Shown here piece by piece: positions 10,716-21,736 of a stretch of 64,000 nucleotides of DNA. Position numbers and translations under genes: made by a program. Position 1 is the stretch's first letter. Every line of letters starts with the position of its first letter. The stretch lies in assembly GCA_005408345.1 (NCBI GenBank), contig SEMN01000454.1, positions 124,001-188,000 on the forward strand. The letters are read 5' to 3'. The DNA is from Macquaria australasica. Its lineage: Eukaryota > Chordata > Actinopteri > Centrarchiformes > Percichthyidae. The notes under the pieces were generated by a model. The model worked only from the letters and a program-made list of their open reading frames with translations, ran no database searches and was not told the DNA's origin.

Positions 10716-11478
10716 ATAATTAGAAAGTTTGATTAATTTGGAGCCTCTACCAGGTTTGAATGATTACATGTACAGTAGTAAAGTGTTTGTGTGCTTATTG
10801 TTGTTGATCCCCGTTTCAGCTGCTGAAGCTCCAAGAAGTCTCCAGGGCATACAGTACATGTGCCAAATACCTGCAGAAAAAGCTGCCATTGCAGAGCAAG
10901 ACCCTGCAGTGTTTGTCTGCCATGGATCCAGTTGTGAGAGGGCACTCTAAGGCTGGGTTTGAACTGAAGAAGCGTACACAAATGATGAGTCACCCGCTGC
11001 CGCCTGATGCTGGCACTCACCAGGAGATTCTTCAGTAGAGTGTGGACCAGACCCTGCCCACTTTTAAAGAGGGAGATGATGTTGTGAGTTGGTGGGCCTT
11101 TAAAAATGGGAAAATATCCAGGCCTGTGCCAAGCTGTAAAAGCTGCCATCTCCATCTTCCATGATCCCTTGGTGGAATCTTCATTCAATCTAATGGGCGA
11201 CATCATAGACCCAAGAAGCACCAGCATGAACATTGCCATTCAGTGCCATCCAGACGGTGAAATACACTTTGCAGTCCAGGAAGCCGAGTGCCGTAGAGAT
11301 GTTCAGCAGGGATGATGTTAAGTTTGGGGCAGTAGGACAGGAGGCTGTGCAGTAACATCAATTAGGCAGGAACAAGAGACAAGGCCCAGCGACAAAATAA
11401 GTTGTTCAGAGTCAGAGAGAGAAGGATGGAGTTTGACTGCCAGCCATCTACAAGTGCTGCAGAGAAAAGGGTGGAAGC

Positions 11479-13364
11479 TCTGTTGAGCCATGTATTCCTA
11501 TAGACCTCAGTAGTAATGACTTCATGAGCTTCTTTAATGATAAAATTCTAACTATTAGAGACAAAATTCAGCACCTCCTGCCCTCAGTTGGTACTGACTT
11601 ATCTTCAAACACAGGAACATTAGAAACAACTGTAAAACCTGTACATTTAGACTGCTTTTCTCCCATCAACCTTAGTCAACTAACTTCCATGATTTCCTCA
11701 TCTAAGCCATCAACGTGTCTCTTAGACCCTGTCCCAACTAGGCTGCTTAAAGAAATTTTACCTTTAGTTAGCACTTATTTACTAGATATGATCAATCTGT
11801 CCTTATTAAAAGGCTATGTGCCACAGTCCTTTAAAGTAGCTGTAATTAAGCCTCTTCTTAAAAAGCCCACTCTTGATCCAGGGATTTTGTCAAATTATAG
11901 ACCTATATCTAACCCTCCTTTTCTCTCTAAGATCCTTGAGAAAGCAGTCGCCAATCAGTTGTGTGACTTTCTACACAACAACAAGCAGGATTTTCAGTCA
12001 GGATTTAGAGTGCATCATAGCACAGAGACAGCACTGGTGAAAGTTACAAATGACCTTCTAATTGCATCCGACAAAGGACTTGTCTCTGTACTTGCCTTAC
12101 TAGATCTTAGTGCTGCATTCGACACCATTGACCATCACAATCTATTACAGACAGTAGAACATTTAATTGGCATTAAAGGCACCGCACTAAGCTGGTTTAA
12201 ATCCTATTTATCAGATCGATATCAGTTTGTACACGTTAATGATGAATCCTCTATGCACGCCAAAGTTAGTCACGGAGTTCCACAAGGTTCTGTGCTTGGA
12301 CCAATTCTATTTACCTTATATATGCTTCCTTTAGACAACATTATTAGGAAGCACTCCATAAATTTTCATTGTTAAGCAGATGATACCCAATTATATTTAT
12401 CGATCAATCAGTTAGCTAAACTTCAAGCATGCCTTAAGGACATAAAAACCTGGATGACCTGCAATTTTCTGATGTTAAACTCAGACAAAACCGAAGTTAT
12501 TGTACTTGGCCCCGAACACCTTCAAAACACATTATCTAAAGATATAGTTTCTCTAGATGGCATTGCCCTGGCCTCCAGTGACACCGTAAGGAATCTTGGA
12601 GTTATCTTTGATCAGGATATGTCCTTTAACTCCCACATAAAACAAACTTCAAGAACTGCCTTTTTCACTTACGTAACATTGCAAAAATCAGGCACATCCT
12701 GTCTCAAAAAGATGCAGAAAAACTAGTCCATGCATTTGTTACATCTAGGCTGGATTATTGTAACTCTCTAATTAACAGGCTGCCCCAATAAGTCCCTTAA
12801 GACTCTCCAGCTGATTCAGAATGCTGCGGCACGTTTACTGACAAGAACCAGAAAAAGAGATCATATTTCGCCAATATTAGCTTCTCTACACTGGCTCCCT
12901 GTAAAATCCAGAATAGAATTTAAAATCCTTCTCCTCACCTTCAAAGCCCTTAATGGTCAGGCACCATCATATCTTAAAGAGCTCATAGTACCCTATTACC
13001 CCACTAGAGCACTGCGCTCCCAGAATGCAGGGTTCCTTGTGGTTCCTAGAGTATCTAAAAGTAGAATGGTAGCCAGAGCCTTCAGCCATCAAGCTCCTCT
13101 CCTGTGGAACCAGATCCCAGTTTGTGTACGGGAGGCGGACAACCTCCTCACATTTAAGAGTAGGCTTAAGACTTTCCTCTTTGATAAAGCTTATAGTAGG
13201 GCTGACTCAGGTGACCCCTGAGCCACCCCTTAGTTATGCTGCTATAGGCCTAGACTGCCGGGGGACTTCCTATGATGCACTGAGCTCCTCTCTCCTCCTC
13301 TTCCTCTCCATCTGTACGCCCTCATATCCCATCAATGCTTGTTATTAATTCAACTTCTTCCCGT

Positions 13365-13403
<39 letters not shown>

Positions 13404-14282
13404 AAGTTCAAAATCTGGCATTTGTGTTAGGACAGGCAAAGATGGCGGTGTATCTGAGCCGCAGGAGGAAGGTGGAAGAAGGCTTGAGCATTGATGTGGT
13501 TCCTGTTTTTCTCAACATGGTGAAATCAAGACTGTTGTTAGAGTTTAGTTTTTACAGAGCTGCTCAGGACCTGCAGAGCTTCCAGCAGATGTGGGGTTAT
13601 GAGGGGGTGCTCTGCTCTGTTTCAGATGGAAACTTAGTCTTTGAACATGAGTTGCTGTAATTCTTGACACTATGTGAAGTTTTTTTTTGTTGTCTCTGTA
13701 ATATTTCATGATTTTTCACAGTGATCATAGTGGAAAATAAAGGTTGGTTCTAAAAATCAAAAATCTCTCTCTCTCTCTCTCTCGTTGCTTTCTGCAGGTA
13801 TTTCTGCCTCCGGAGCTGTAGAGTCTGGATCTATGGTTGCGGCCACCTGCTGCCCCCATGCTCCTGCTCTGCACCCGCTGCTGCTATTACTGTTGTTGCT
13901 CTTATTATTAGTATTGCTATTATAATGTTGCTCTTAGTGTTGTTTCTGTTGGTGTTAACATCAATGCCATTACCATATCTATGCTGTATTGAGCTGCTGT
14001 ATGTTCTCTTTCCTCCTGCTCTCTCTCTCCTGCTCCCCCCCTCCCCCTTCAACCCAACCGGTCGAGGCAGATGACCGCCCACCTTGAGCCTGGTTCTGCT
14101 CAAGGTTTCTACCTGTTAAAAGGGAGTTTTTCCTTGCCACTGTCGCATAGTGCTTGCTCATGGTGGAACTGTTGGGTCTCTGTAAATATAAAGAGTCGGT
14201 CTAGACCTGCTCTATTCGAAAAAGTGCCCTGAGATAACTTTGTTATGATATGGCGCTATATAAATAAAACTGAAACTGAAAC
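11479..14282 (+). mobile_element. L2/Maui-type LINE, 5'-truncated copy A
   Basis: Homologous to copy B (17923-22451, opposite strand) from 11479 onward. It retains the RT and 3' region of ORF2: NYRPIS, LLDLSAAFDTIDHH, HGVPQGSVLGPILF, and the C-terminal PRVSKSRM and PLLWNQIPV motifs. The tyrosine codon of the catalytic YADD box is a TAA stop at 12373-12375, about five codons are lost soon after, and a frameshift occurs near 12665. The element ends with GCGCTATATAAATAAAACTG and an (ACTGAA) tail. It is interrupted at its CT microsatellite by a separate insertion (13401-13763). It lies within the hAT-like gene. Confidence 0.85.
13401..13763 (+). other. Inserted mRNA-like 3' fragment with polyadenylation signal
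   Basis: In copy B of L2 the CT microsatellite leads straight to the sequence starting CAGGTATTTCTGCC. Here 363 bp intervene between two CT tracts. The insert has an open frame (13424-13660, 78 codons) ending FQQMWGYEGVLCSVSDG, a stop, a short 3' UTR, AATAAA at 13736-13741 and an A-rich end (CTAAAAATCAAAAA). This is the layout of a retroposed 3' end of a spliced mRNA. I do not recognise the protein. It could instead be the tail of another element. Confidence 0.5.
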
Positions 14283-14499
14283 GGTAGAGGAGGAAAATGT
14301 GGCAAGAAAGAGGCACATTGCTAAGCAGAGAAAACGAGCACTTGAAAGAATTGTACAGGCCAAAAGACTAAAGAAACACTGAAACAACACTGGTTTCTAT
14401 AAATGTGTTTTTTTGCCTTAAGTAAATGTTGTCTTTTCCCTTTATTTTCTTCTCGGAGTGCACCAGAATGCTTTGTTTACATGTTAAAATCACAAAAAA

Positions 14500-15211
14500 A
14501 TTCTTCTAGCCATGGATTGGAAGTGTACTTGGGACTAGAACACCTTAGGCCGCAGATCAATAATGGACTTTGTGGTCGTCTTGGACACTCGGATGAAGAG
14601 AGGGGCAGAGCTGTCAACTGATCACCACCTGCTGTGAAGGAAGGCTTTTCAGGCTTGGCTGGCCCAGAGTTCTCCTGAAGCAGCAGACAGGTACCGGAAG
14701 GCCAGAAGGGCTGCGGCTTCGGTGGTCGCCGAACCAAAACACGGGTGTGGGAGAAGTTCGGGGATGCTATGGAGAAAGACTTTCGGTTGGCCTCAAGGAA
14801 GTTCCGGCAAAGCATTAGATGACTCAGGAAGGGAAAGCAGGACAGGATCTCAAGGCACAGCCCGGGGAGGAGAGTGTCTGGTTTGGTGACCTCAGAAATG
14901 CGTCTCTGCTCTTTGCAGATGATGTGGTTCTGTTGGCTTCATCAGGCTGTGACCTTCAGCATGCGCTGGGGCGGTTTGCAGCCAAGTGTGAAGCAGTTGA
15001 GATGAGAGTCAGCACCTCCAAATCTGAGACCATGGTTCTCAGCCAGAAAACGGCGGATTGCCCCCTTTGGGTTGGCAGTGAGTTACTGCCTCAGATGAAG
15101 GAGTTCAAGTATCTCGTGGTCTTGTTCACGAGTGAGGGTAAAATGGAGTGTGAGATGGACAGGCGGATTGGTGCAGCAACAGCAGTAATGTGGGCATTGT
15201 ATCCAGTGTAG
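14500..15211 (+). pseudogene. Non-LTR retrotransposon fragment (endonuclease end and RT)
   Basis: Fragments match a common teleost LINE polyprotein: LDTRMKRGAELSTDHH (end of the endonuclease, about 14583-14630), a linker (VWEKFGDAMEKDF), then after a deletion an open frame 14819-15211 with the RT catalytic box LLFADDVVLLASS and the following ERFAAKCE-like and EFKYLVVLFTSEGKMECEMDRRIGAA segments. The parts are collinear but missing the front of the RT, so the copy is dead. I cannot assign the clade from this piece alone. Confidence 0.75.
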
Positions 15212-15261
15212 GAAATTTAAAAAATATTTCAGGGGCACCTTTTGCCCCCACTGTCTAAAAC

Positions 15262-15465
15262 ATCGGGGCATTTCCAAAATTTTGGGCGCAAAAATAGTAA
15301 TTAGTGCATAAAGTTGCTGTTTTTAATGTGAAATGAGCCTAAATTAAAATGCATAATGTTACAGTAATCACCACGTTGTGCACGAGTAAATAAAAAGCAT
15401 AGCATGCTTTTGCTGTTCCAAAGAGAAGTGTGCATGTGGAATCATGTGGAATAAGTACGTAGTTT
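15262..15465 (+). repeat. Dispersed repeat, copy 2 (family R1)
   Basis: Second copy of the repeat at 7748-7928, same orientation, with about 15 bp more in its middle. It continues rightward beyond the point where copy 1 is cut by the TTAA element. Confidence 0.85.
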
Positions 15466-16379
15466 TGCCCCTTGAGTGTCAGGTTTCACTAACTGTCATT
15501 TTTAATTTTAGTGTGTAAGCAATCGTGAAAAAACTAACACATCATCGAATAAACTCTGAATTGACTTGGGTTCTGTCCAATCACAAACAAGAAGTGTTGT
15601 CCCCCCTTTCCATAATCTGAAATGTTGTGTTTTGACCTTCAGGGCCTCGTAGAATAATGATCGGAAGAAATAGCTAAAATTGCTAAAAGAATTAAAGATG
15701 AAAATTTGGGAAACAAAAAAAAAAAAAAAAAAAAAGGGAGGGAGGGAGGAAAGGTAGGAAATGGGATGAAAGGAGGGAGGAATCATATTTGAAGGATGGA
15801 GGGATGGATGGAGGAATGCCAGTGTTAATCCGTGTGTGAGAGCAGTGGCTCAGTGTCAGGTGTCTGCCTGTGAATGGGCCTGTGTCACTGCAGTATCACC
15901 GCGACCGGGCACTGATGCAGGGAGGTAGGAGGGAAAGAGCTGCAGCAAACCTGACAACAGGAATGTGTTTATGAGTATGACAGAGCAGCAGCAAGCAAAC
16001 AAAAGCAAGAAATACTGAAAACCGAGAAGGTGTAGAGAAAGCAGCATTAAATGTCAGCCTCTCTACCTGTTGGCCTGTGAGACTGAATGTCTGTCATCAG
16101 CAGGCTTCTGTGTCCTGAACAGGAGCCAATTTGTAGAGAATTTGTAACCCTCTATCCCCCCCCACCTCGGATTCTGTCTGTCTGACATGTTTATGCCTGG
16201 GGATTTTTGTCGCAATACCACAGTCTAACACACACAAGACTGCACACAAACTCATACTGTCAGAAATAAATGGTGGGGTGGTGGAAGGAGTATTCAGATG
16301 CGTTACTTAAGGTTTTAATTCTAAAATATTTTCAAATAAATTTTTTTCGTAACAGTGGATCAAATTATAACGCTGTGAA
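15466..16379. other. Intergenic with purine-rich tract
   Basis: No gene. An A run (about 15714-15735) is followed by GGGAGGGAGGGAGG and further G-rich repeats to about 15812, a purine-only stretch that could form unusual structure. Confidence 0.6.
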
Positions 16380-16730
16380 AGGAGTTGCTTGTAGGGGTGA
16401 ACCCACAGAATTGTCACCCAACTTTGCAGTTGCCCTCAGCTCTACTGAGCATTTTAGTGTTTTTCAGCTCATTGTTTTAGTTTTCTGGCCTGTAACTTTG
16501 CTGTTTTGGTTCAGTCTGACTGCTCTCATCAACCATGTTTCCAGCAGCAGCAGACGTTTTTTCTGCAAAAAAGCACTGACAAACCCACTGTACACTACCT
16601 ACCCAGCACCAAATGACAAGCAAAGTTAGAGACTACATGGCGAATATAGTGGAGCATTTAGCAGCTAAAAGAGACAGATATTTCCCTTAGGAGCTGGTGG
16701 AGACCAAAAATAGAGCTAAAAGGAGAGTGT
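16380..16730 (+). repeat. Dispersed repeat, family R2 copy 1
   Basis: Matches the reverse complement of 41495-41885. Shared blocks include TTTCCAGCAGCAGCAG, ACAAAGTTAG-like sequence, CATTTAGCAGCTAAA and CAGATATTTC. No coding content. Confidence 0.75.
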
Positions 16731-16814
16731 ATATTGTTGCTCCATATTTGCTAGATATGTGAATAGGCAAATATTTGCTAAGATGTTCACCACAACTAGT
16801 AAGGTGATAATATG

Positions 16815-16945
16815 CTAGTGCCATGGCTCTAGGGATGGCAGTGTCGGTCTGTCCACCACTTTGGTCCTGACTGAAGTATCTCAACAACTATTGGATGGAT
16901 TTCCATTAAATTTTGTACAGGCATTCCAACCCGTCCATTCCCAGG
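16815..16945 (+). repeat. Dispersed teleost repeat, family R3 copy 1
   Basis: Begins CCATGGCTCTAGGGATGGCA and contains TATCTCAACAACTATTGGAT and GGATTTCCATTAAATTTTGT. Other copies lie at 23190-23540, 39665-40210, 61510-61640, 62440-62641 and 62823-63002. It is abundant in teleosts; I do not know its class. Confidence 0.8.
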
Positions 16946-17300
16946 TCGCCCATACCCTAAGCGTTTGAATGATGCTTTATTGGATGACGTGGCTCAATTC
17001 TGATTTTGTTTTATCATTCTATGTTTAAAGAACGACACATATTCTTGGAAATATAAAATTAAATGAGCAACTTCCCATTTTACAATCAGAGATAGCGGCG
17101 TTTGTACTCGGGTTGCGACCAACTGGTGGCAATTTGAAAAGGAATGAAGTCCACCCATGGCAGACAACCCAAAACAGTAGTCGAACAAGTCCACCTGTTT
17201 GGAGGGCGTGATGATGGATCTCCATGTGTTATGCTTCCGCATTGGTAAGCCACGTCACGAGCGTACATAGTTACTGACGCCGATGTCATTACCACAGCAA
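16946..17300. other. Unclassified, no gene
   Basis: Mixed sequence between a repeat and a probable solo LTR. It has a short open frame on the minus strand (17086-17454) without recognisable motifs. Confidence 0.4.
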
Positions 17301-17309
17301 CCCATGCAG

Positions 17310-17709
17310 GTAGGTTGGTGATGTCTGTACACACAAATCTGATCTGATCACTTGCAAATAACAGTGCGGACAGAAACAAAAGGCCAAACAGTGCAGGAAA
17401 CACGGACACTAGGAACTCTGGGAACCTAGGAAACCGACACGCAGGGAGAGACAACCAACAATCAACCGACAGGGAACAAAGGGAGAGGACCGGTATATAA
17501 ATAGAAGGGGGTTAATGAGTGAATAAGGGGCAGGTGAGCAAAAGAACACAGGTGTGGGAAATCAGACACGAAGACAGGAACAAGACAGAACAGACAGAAA
17601 GGATTTCAAAATAAAACAGGAAATAACACGCAAGAGACAAGACCTGGGAATACCAAATAAAACTGGACACAAGACCAAACACACACAGTGTCCAGGTGGG
17701 ATCATGACA
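17310..17709 (-). mobile_element. Probable solo LTR of a gypsy-like element
   Basis: Read on the minus strand it starts TGTCATGATCCC, has CTGTTTTATTTTG and CACACCTGTG segments reminiscent of the chromovirus LTR at 7270-7658, then a TATA-like CTATTTATATACC (about 17493-17505). No internal retroelement sequence borders it. The left boundary is uncertain and no target duplication was found, so it may be truncated. Confidence 0.5.
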
Positions 17710-18407
17710 TAAACAAAAACAAGAAGTATGAATTAATGACTTGTGCACGAACTTTTATTCTTTATTTTTATTAACTTTATTATCCCGCTTTGGCTATACC
17801 ATGGCCAGTAGTCAACAAAATGCCATAGGCTATGTTATCAAATTAGAAACATCAGTATCAGCATTTTAAATATAATTAAGGGAAAAAACCAGGATGCAGG
17901 AATGCATGGGCTACTATTTAATTCAATTCAATTCATAACAAAGTTATCTCAGGGCACTTTTTCGAGTAGAGCAGGTCTAGACCGACTCTTTATATTTACA
18001 GAGACCCAACAGTTCCCACCATGAGCAAGCACTATGCGACAGTGGCAAGGAAAAACTCCCTTTTAACAGGTAGAAACCTCGAGCGGAACCAGGCTCTAGG
18101 TGGGCGGTCATCTGCCTCGACCAGTTGGGTTGAAGGGGGGGGGGAGCAGGAGGAAAGAGAACATACAGCAGCACAGTACAGTTCCACATAGAGATGTAAA
18201 GCAATAGCTGTGGTAATGGCATTGATGTTAACACCAACAGAAACAACACTAAGAGCAACATTATAATAGCAAAACTAATAATAAGAGCAACAACAGTAAT
18301 AGCAGCAGCGGGTGCAGAGCAGGAGCACGGGGGCAGCAGGTGGCTGCAACCATAGATCCAGACTCTACAGCTCCGGAGGCAGAAATACCTGCAGAAAACA
18401 ACAGAAG

Positions 18408-18408
<1 letters not shown>

Positions 18409-18438
<30 letters not shown>
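18409..18438. repeat. (GA)n microsatellite within L2 3' UTR
   Basis: About 14 GA units; the matching (CT)n in copy A is at 13370-13400 and 13764-13783. Confidence 0.95.
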
Positions 18439-18445
<7 letters not shown>

Positions 18446-18596
18446 AACACACAACTACGGGAAGAAGTTGAATTAATAACAAGCATTGATGGGATATGAG
18501 GGCGTACAGATGGAGAGGAAGAGGAGGAGAAAGGAGCTCAGTGCATCATAGGAAGTCCCCCGGCAGTCTAGGCCTATAGCAGCATAACTAAGGGGC

Positions 18597-21500
18597 TCAG
18601 GGGTCACCTGAGTCAGCCCTACTATAAGCTTTATCAAAGAGGAAAGTCTTAAGCCTACTCTTAAATGTGAGGAGGTTGTCCGCCTCCCGTACACAAACTG
18701 GGATCTGGTTCCACAGGAGAGGAGCTTGATAGCTGAAGGCTCTGGCTCCCATTCTACTTTTAGATACTCTAGGAACCACAAGGAACCCTGCATTCTGGGA
18801 GCGCAGTGCTCTAGTGGGGTAATAGGGTACTATGAGCTCTTTAAGATATGATGGTGCCTGACCATTAAGGGCTTTGAAGGTGAGGAGAAGGATTTTAAAT
18901 TCTATTCTGGATTTTACAGGGAGCCAGTGTAGAGAAGCTAATATTGGAGAAATATGATCTCTTTTTCTGGTTCTTGTCAGTAAACGTGCCGCAGCATTCT
19001 GGATCAGCTGGAGAGTCTTAAGGGACTTATTGGGGCAGCCTGATAATAGAGAGTTGCAATAATCCAGCCTAGATGTAACAAATGCATGGACTAGTTTTTC
19101 TGCATCTTTTTGAGACAGGATGTGCCTGATTTTTGCAATGTTACGTAAATGAAAAAAGGCAGTTCTTGAAGTTTGTTTTATGTGGGAGTTAAAGGACATA
19201 TCCTGATCAAAGATAACTCCAAGATTCCTTACGGTTTCGCTGGAGGCCAGGGCAATGCCATCTAGAGAAACTATATCTTTAGATAATGTGTTTCGAAGGT
19301 GTTCGGGGCCAAGTACAATAACTTCGGTTTTGTCTGAGTTTAACATCAGAAAATTGCAGGTCATCCAGGTTTTATGTCCTTAAGGCATGCTTGAAGTTTA
19401 GCTAATTGATTGGTTTCATCTGGCTTGATCGATAAGTATAATTGGGTATCATCTGCATAACAATGAAAATTTATGGAGTGCTTCCTAATAATGTTGCCTA
19501 AAGGAAGCATATATAAGGTAAATAGAATTGGTCCAAGCACAGAACCTTGTGGAACTCCGTGACTAACTTTGGCGTGCATAGAGGATTCATCATTAACGTG
19601 TACAAACTGATATCGATCTGATAAATAGGATTTAAACCAGCTTAGTGCGGTGCCTTTAATGCCAATTAAATGTTCTAGTGTCTGTAATAGAATGTGATGG
19701 TCAATGGTGTCGAATGCAGCACTAAGATCTAGTAAGACAAGTACAGAGACAAGTCCTTTGTCGGATGCAATTAGAAGGTCATTTGTAACTTTCACCAGTG
19801 CTGTCTCTGTGCTATGATGCACTCTAAATCCTGACTGAAAATCCTCAAACAGCTTGTTGTTGTGTAGAAAGTCACACAACTGATTGGCGACTGCTTTCTC
19901 AAGGATCTTAGAGAGAAAAGGAGGGTTAGATATAGGTCTATAATTTGACAAAATCCCTGGATCAAGAGTGGGCTTTTAAAGAAGAGGTTTAATTACAGCT
20001 ACTTTAAAGGACTGTGGCACATAGCCTTTTAATAAGGACAGATTGATCATATCTAGTAAAGAAATGCTAACTAAGGGTAAAATTTCTTTAAGCAGCCTAG
20101 TTGGGACAGGGTCTAAGAGACACGTTGATGGCTTAGATGAGGAAATCATGGAGGTTAGTTGACTAAGGTTGATGGGAGAAAAGCAGTCTAAATGTACATT
20201 AGGTTTTACAGTTGTTTCTAAGGTTCCTGTGTTTGAAGTTAAGTCAGTACCAACTGAGGGCAGGAGGTGCTGAATTTTGCCTCTAATAGTTAGAATTTTA
20301 TCATTAAAGAAGCTCATGAAGTCATTACTACTGAGGTCTATAGGAATACATGGCTCAACAGAGCTGTGACTCTGTCAGCCTGGCTACAGTGCTGAACAGA
20401 AACCTGGGGTTGTTCTTATTTTACTCTATTAATGATGAGTAGTAGGCTGCTCTGGCATTACGGAGGGCCTTCCTATAAATTTTAAGATTATCTTGCCAGG
20501 CTAAACGTGATTCTTCCAGATTGGTGGAACGCCATTTCCTTTCAAGTTTTCGCGATGTTTGTTTTAATTTGCGGGTTTGCGGGTTATACCATGGAGCTAA
20601 CCTCCTCTGTTTTATTATCTTCTTTTTTAGAGGGGCGATAGAGTCGAGTGTTATTCGTAGTGAGCCTGCAGCACTATCAACAAGATGATCAATTTGGGAG
20701 GGACTAAAGTTAGCATAGGAGCCATCAGTTACATTGAGACATGGAACTGAATTTAATGCCGATGGAATCACTTCCTTAAATTTAGCTACAGCACTATCAG
20801 ATAGACATCTAGTGTAGGAATGTTTGCCTAATGGCATGTAATAGGAATTCAAAAGTTATTAAATAATGGTCTGCTAAAAAAGGATTCTGTGGAAAGACTA
20901 TTAGATGTTCAATTTCAATGCCATAAACAAGAACAAGGTCGAGGGTGTGGTTAAAACAGTGAGTGGGTTTATGTACACTCTGACAGAAGCCAATCGAATC
21001 TAATAATGAGATAAACGCAGCACTAAGGCTATCATTTTCTACATCCACATGAATATTAAAATCACCTACAATAATTATTTTATCTGTTTTAAGGACTAAA
21101 CCTGATAAGAACTCTGAGAATTCAGATAAAAATTCAGAGTACGGTCCAGGAGCTCGGTACACTATAACAAATAGAATTGGCTGTAGTGTTTTCCAGGTTG
21201 GGTGTGAAAGGCTAAGAACAAGGCTTTCGAACGAGTTATAATTTAGTTTAGGTTTAGGTTTGATTAATAGGCTTGAGTCGAAGATGGCTGCAACTCCACC
21301 TCCTCGGCCTGTGCCTCGAGGAATGTGAGTATTAATGTGACTGGGGGGAGTGGATTCATTTAGGCTAACATATTCATCGTGACACAGCCAGGTTTCAGTA
21401 AGACAAAATAAATCAATATTATGATCTGATATTAGATCGTTTACTAGAACAGCTTTAGATGAGAGAGATCTGATGTTTAAGAGTCCACATTTAATTCTCC

Positions 21501-21678
21501 TATTTTGTTGTACTGTTGCAGTGGAGGTTTTACTTTTTATTAGGTTTTTATGTGTAACTCCTCTTCTGTTTACTTTGGATTTAAATAATTTAAGTGGTGG
21601 GGGGCAGACAACCTCTCTGTGGAGTTTAGGGTGGGTAACTGCTCTAATGGAAGCGCAGAGAAGCGTGTAGGACTGCAA
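18597..21678 (-). pseudogene. L2 ORF2: APE-type endonuclease and reverse transcriptase
   Basis: Endonuclease domain at 21678-20809: LLNIRSL, TETWL (metal-binding Glu), GDFNIHVD, HTLDLVL and ADHYLITF, the expected series for an APE-type endonuclease that nicks target DNA. The reverse transcriptase follows (20317-19361): NYRPIS, LLDLSAAFDTIDHH, VPQGSVLGP and the catalytic YADDTQLY, all intact. The C-terminal part is at 19364-18597 (SRLDYCNSL, PLLWNQIPV). Breaks: a frameshift near 20830, a TAA after SSLIE near 20425, a TAA in place of a Lys codon near 19973, and a one-base loss near 19364 (AAAACC versus AAAAACC in copy A). The active sites survive but one continuous protein does not. Confidence 0.88.
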
Positions 21679-21736
21679 CTCTGCTCCTGGTCTGGACCAC
21701 AGACTGTATTAAGTCTATGGTCTGAACTCTGAGCTG

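Larger units (their letters stand above)
10211..14382 (+). pseudogene. hAT-like intron-containing gene, interrupted by an L2 element
   Basis: Exon-like blocks: 10211-10405 (acceptor TTCTTCACAG, donor GTGAGT; motifs KQLQVFTIFLACFVKTEHL and LATLDFDDKLLPVREM), 10820 to about 11478 (acceptor CCCGTTTCAG; motifs YLQKKLPLQSKTLQ and DPVVRGHSKAGFELKK), and a short C-terminal piece at 14283-14382. The block near 11106-11315 contains AISIFHDPLVESSFNLMGD, resembling the hAT C-terminal dimerisation region. Stops and frameshifts occur near 10375, 11035 and 11300. At 11479 an L2 begins; after it ends, a basic tail (EEENVARKRHIAKQRKR) runs to a stop, as expected for the end of this family. The intron also contains a common fish repeat. 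This is a dead copy of a multicopy teleost gene. Confidence 0.6.
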
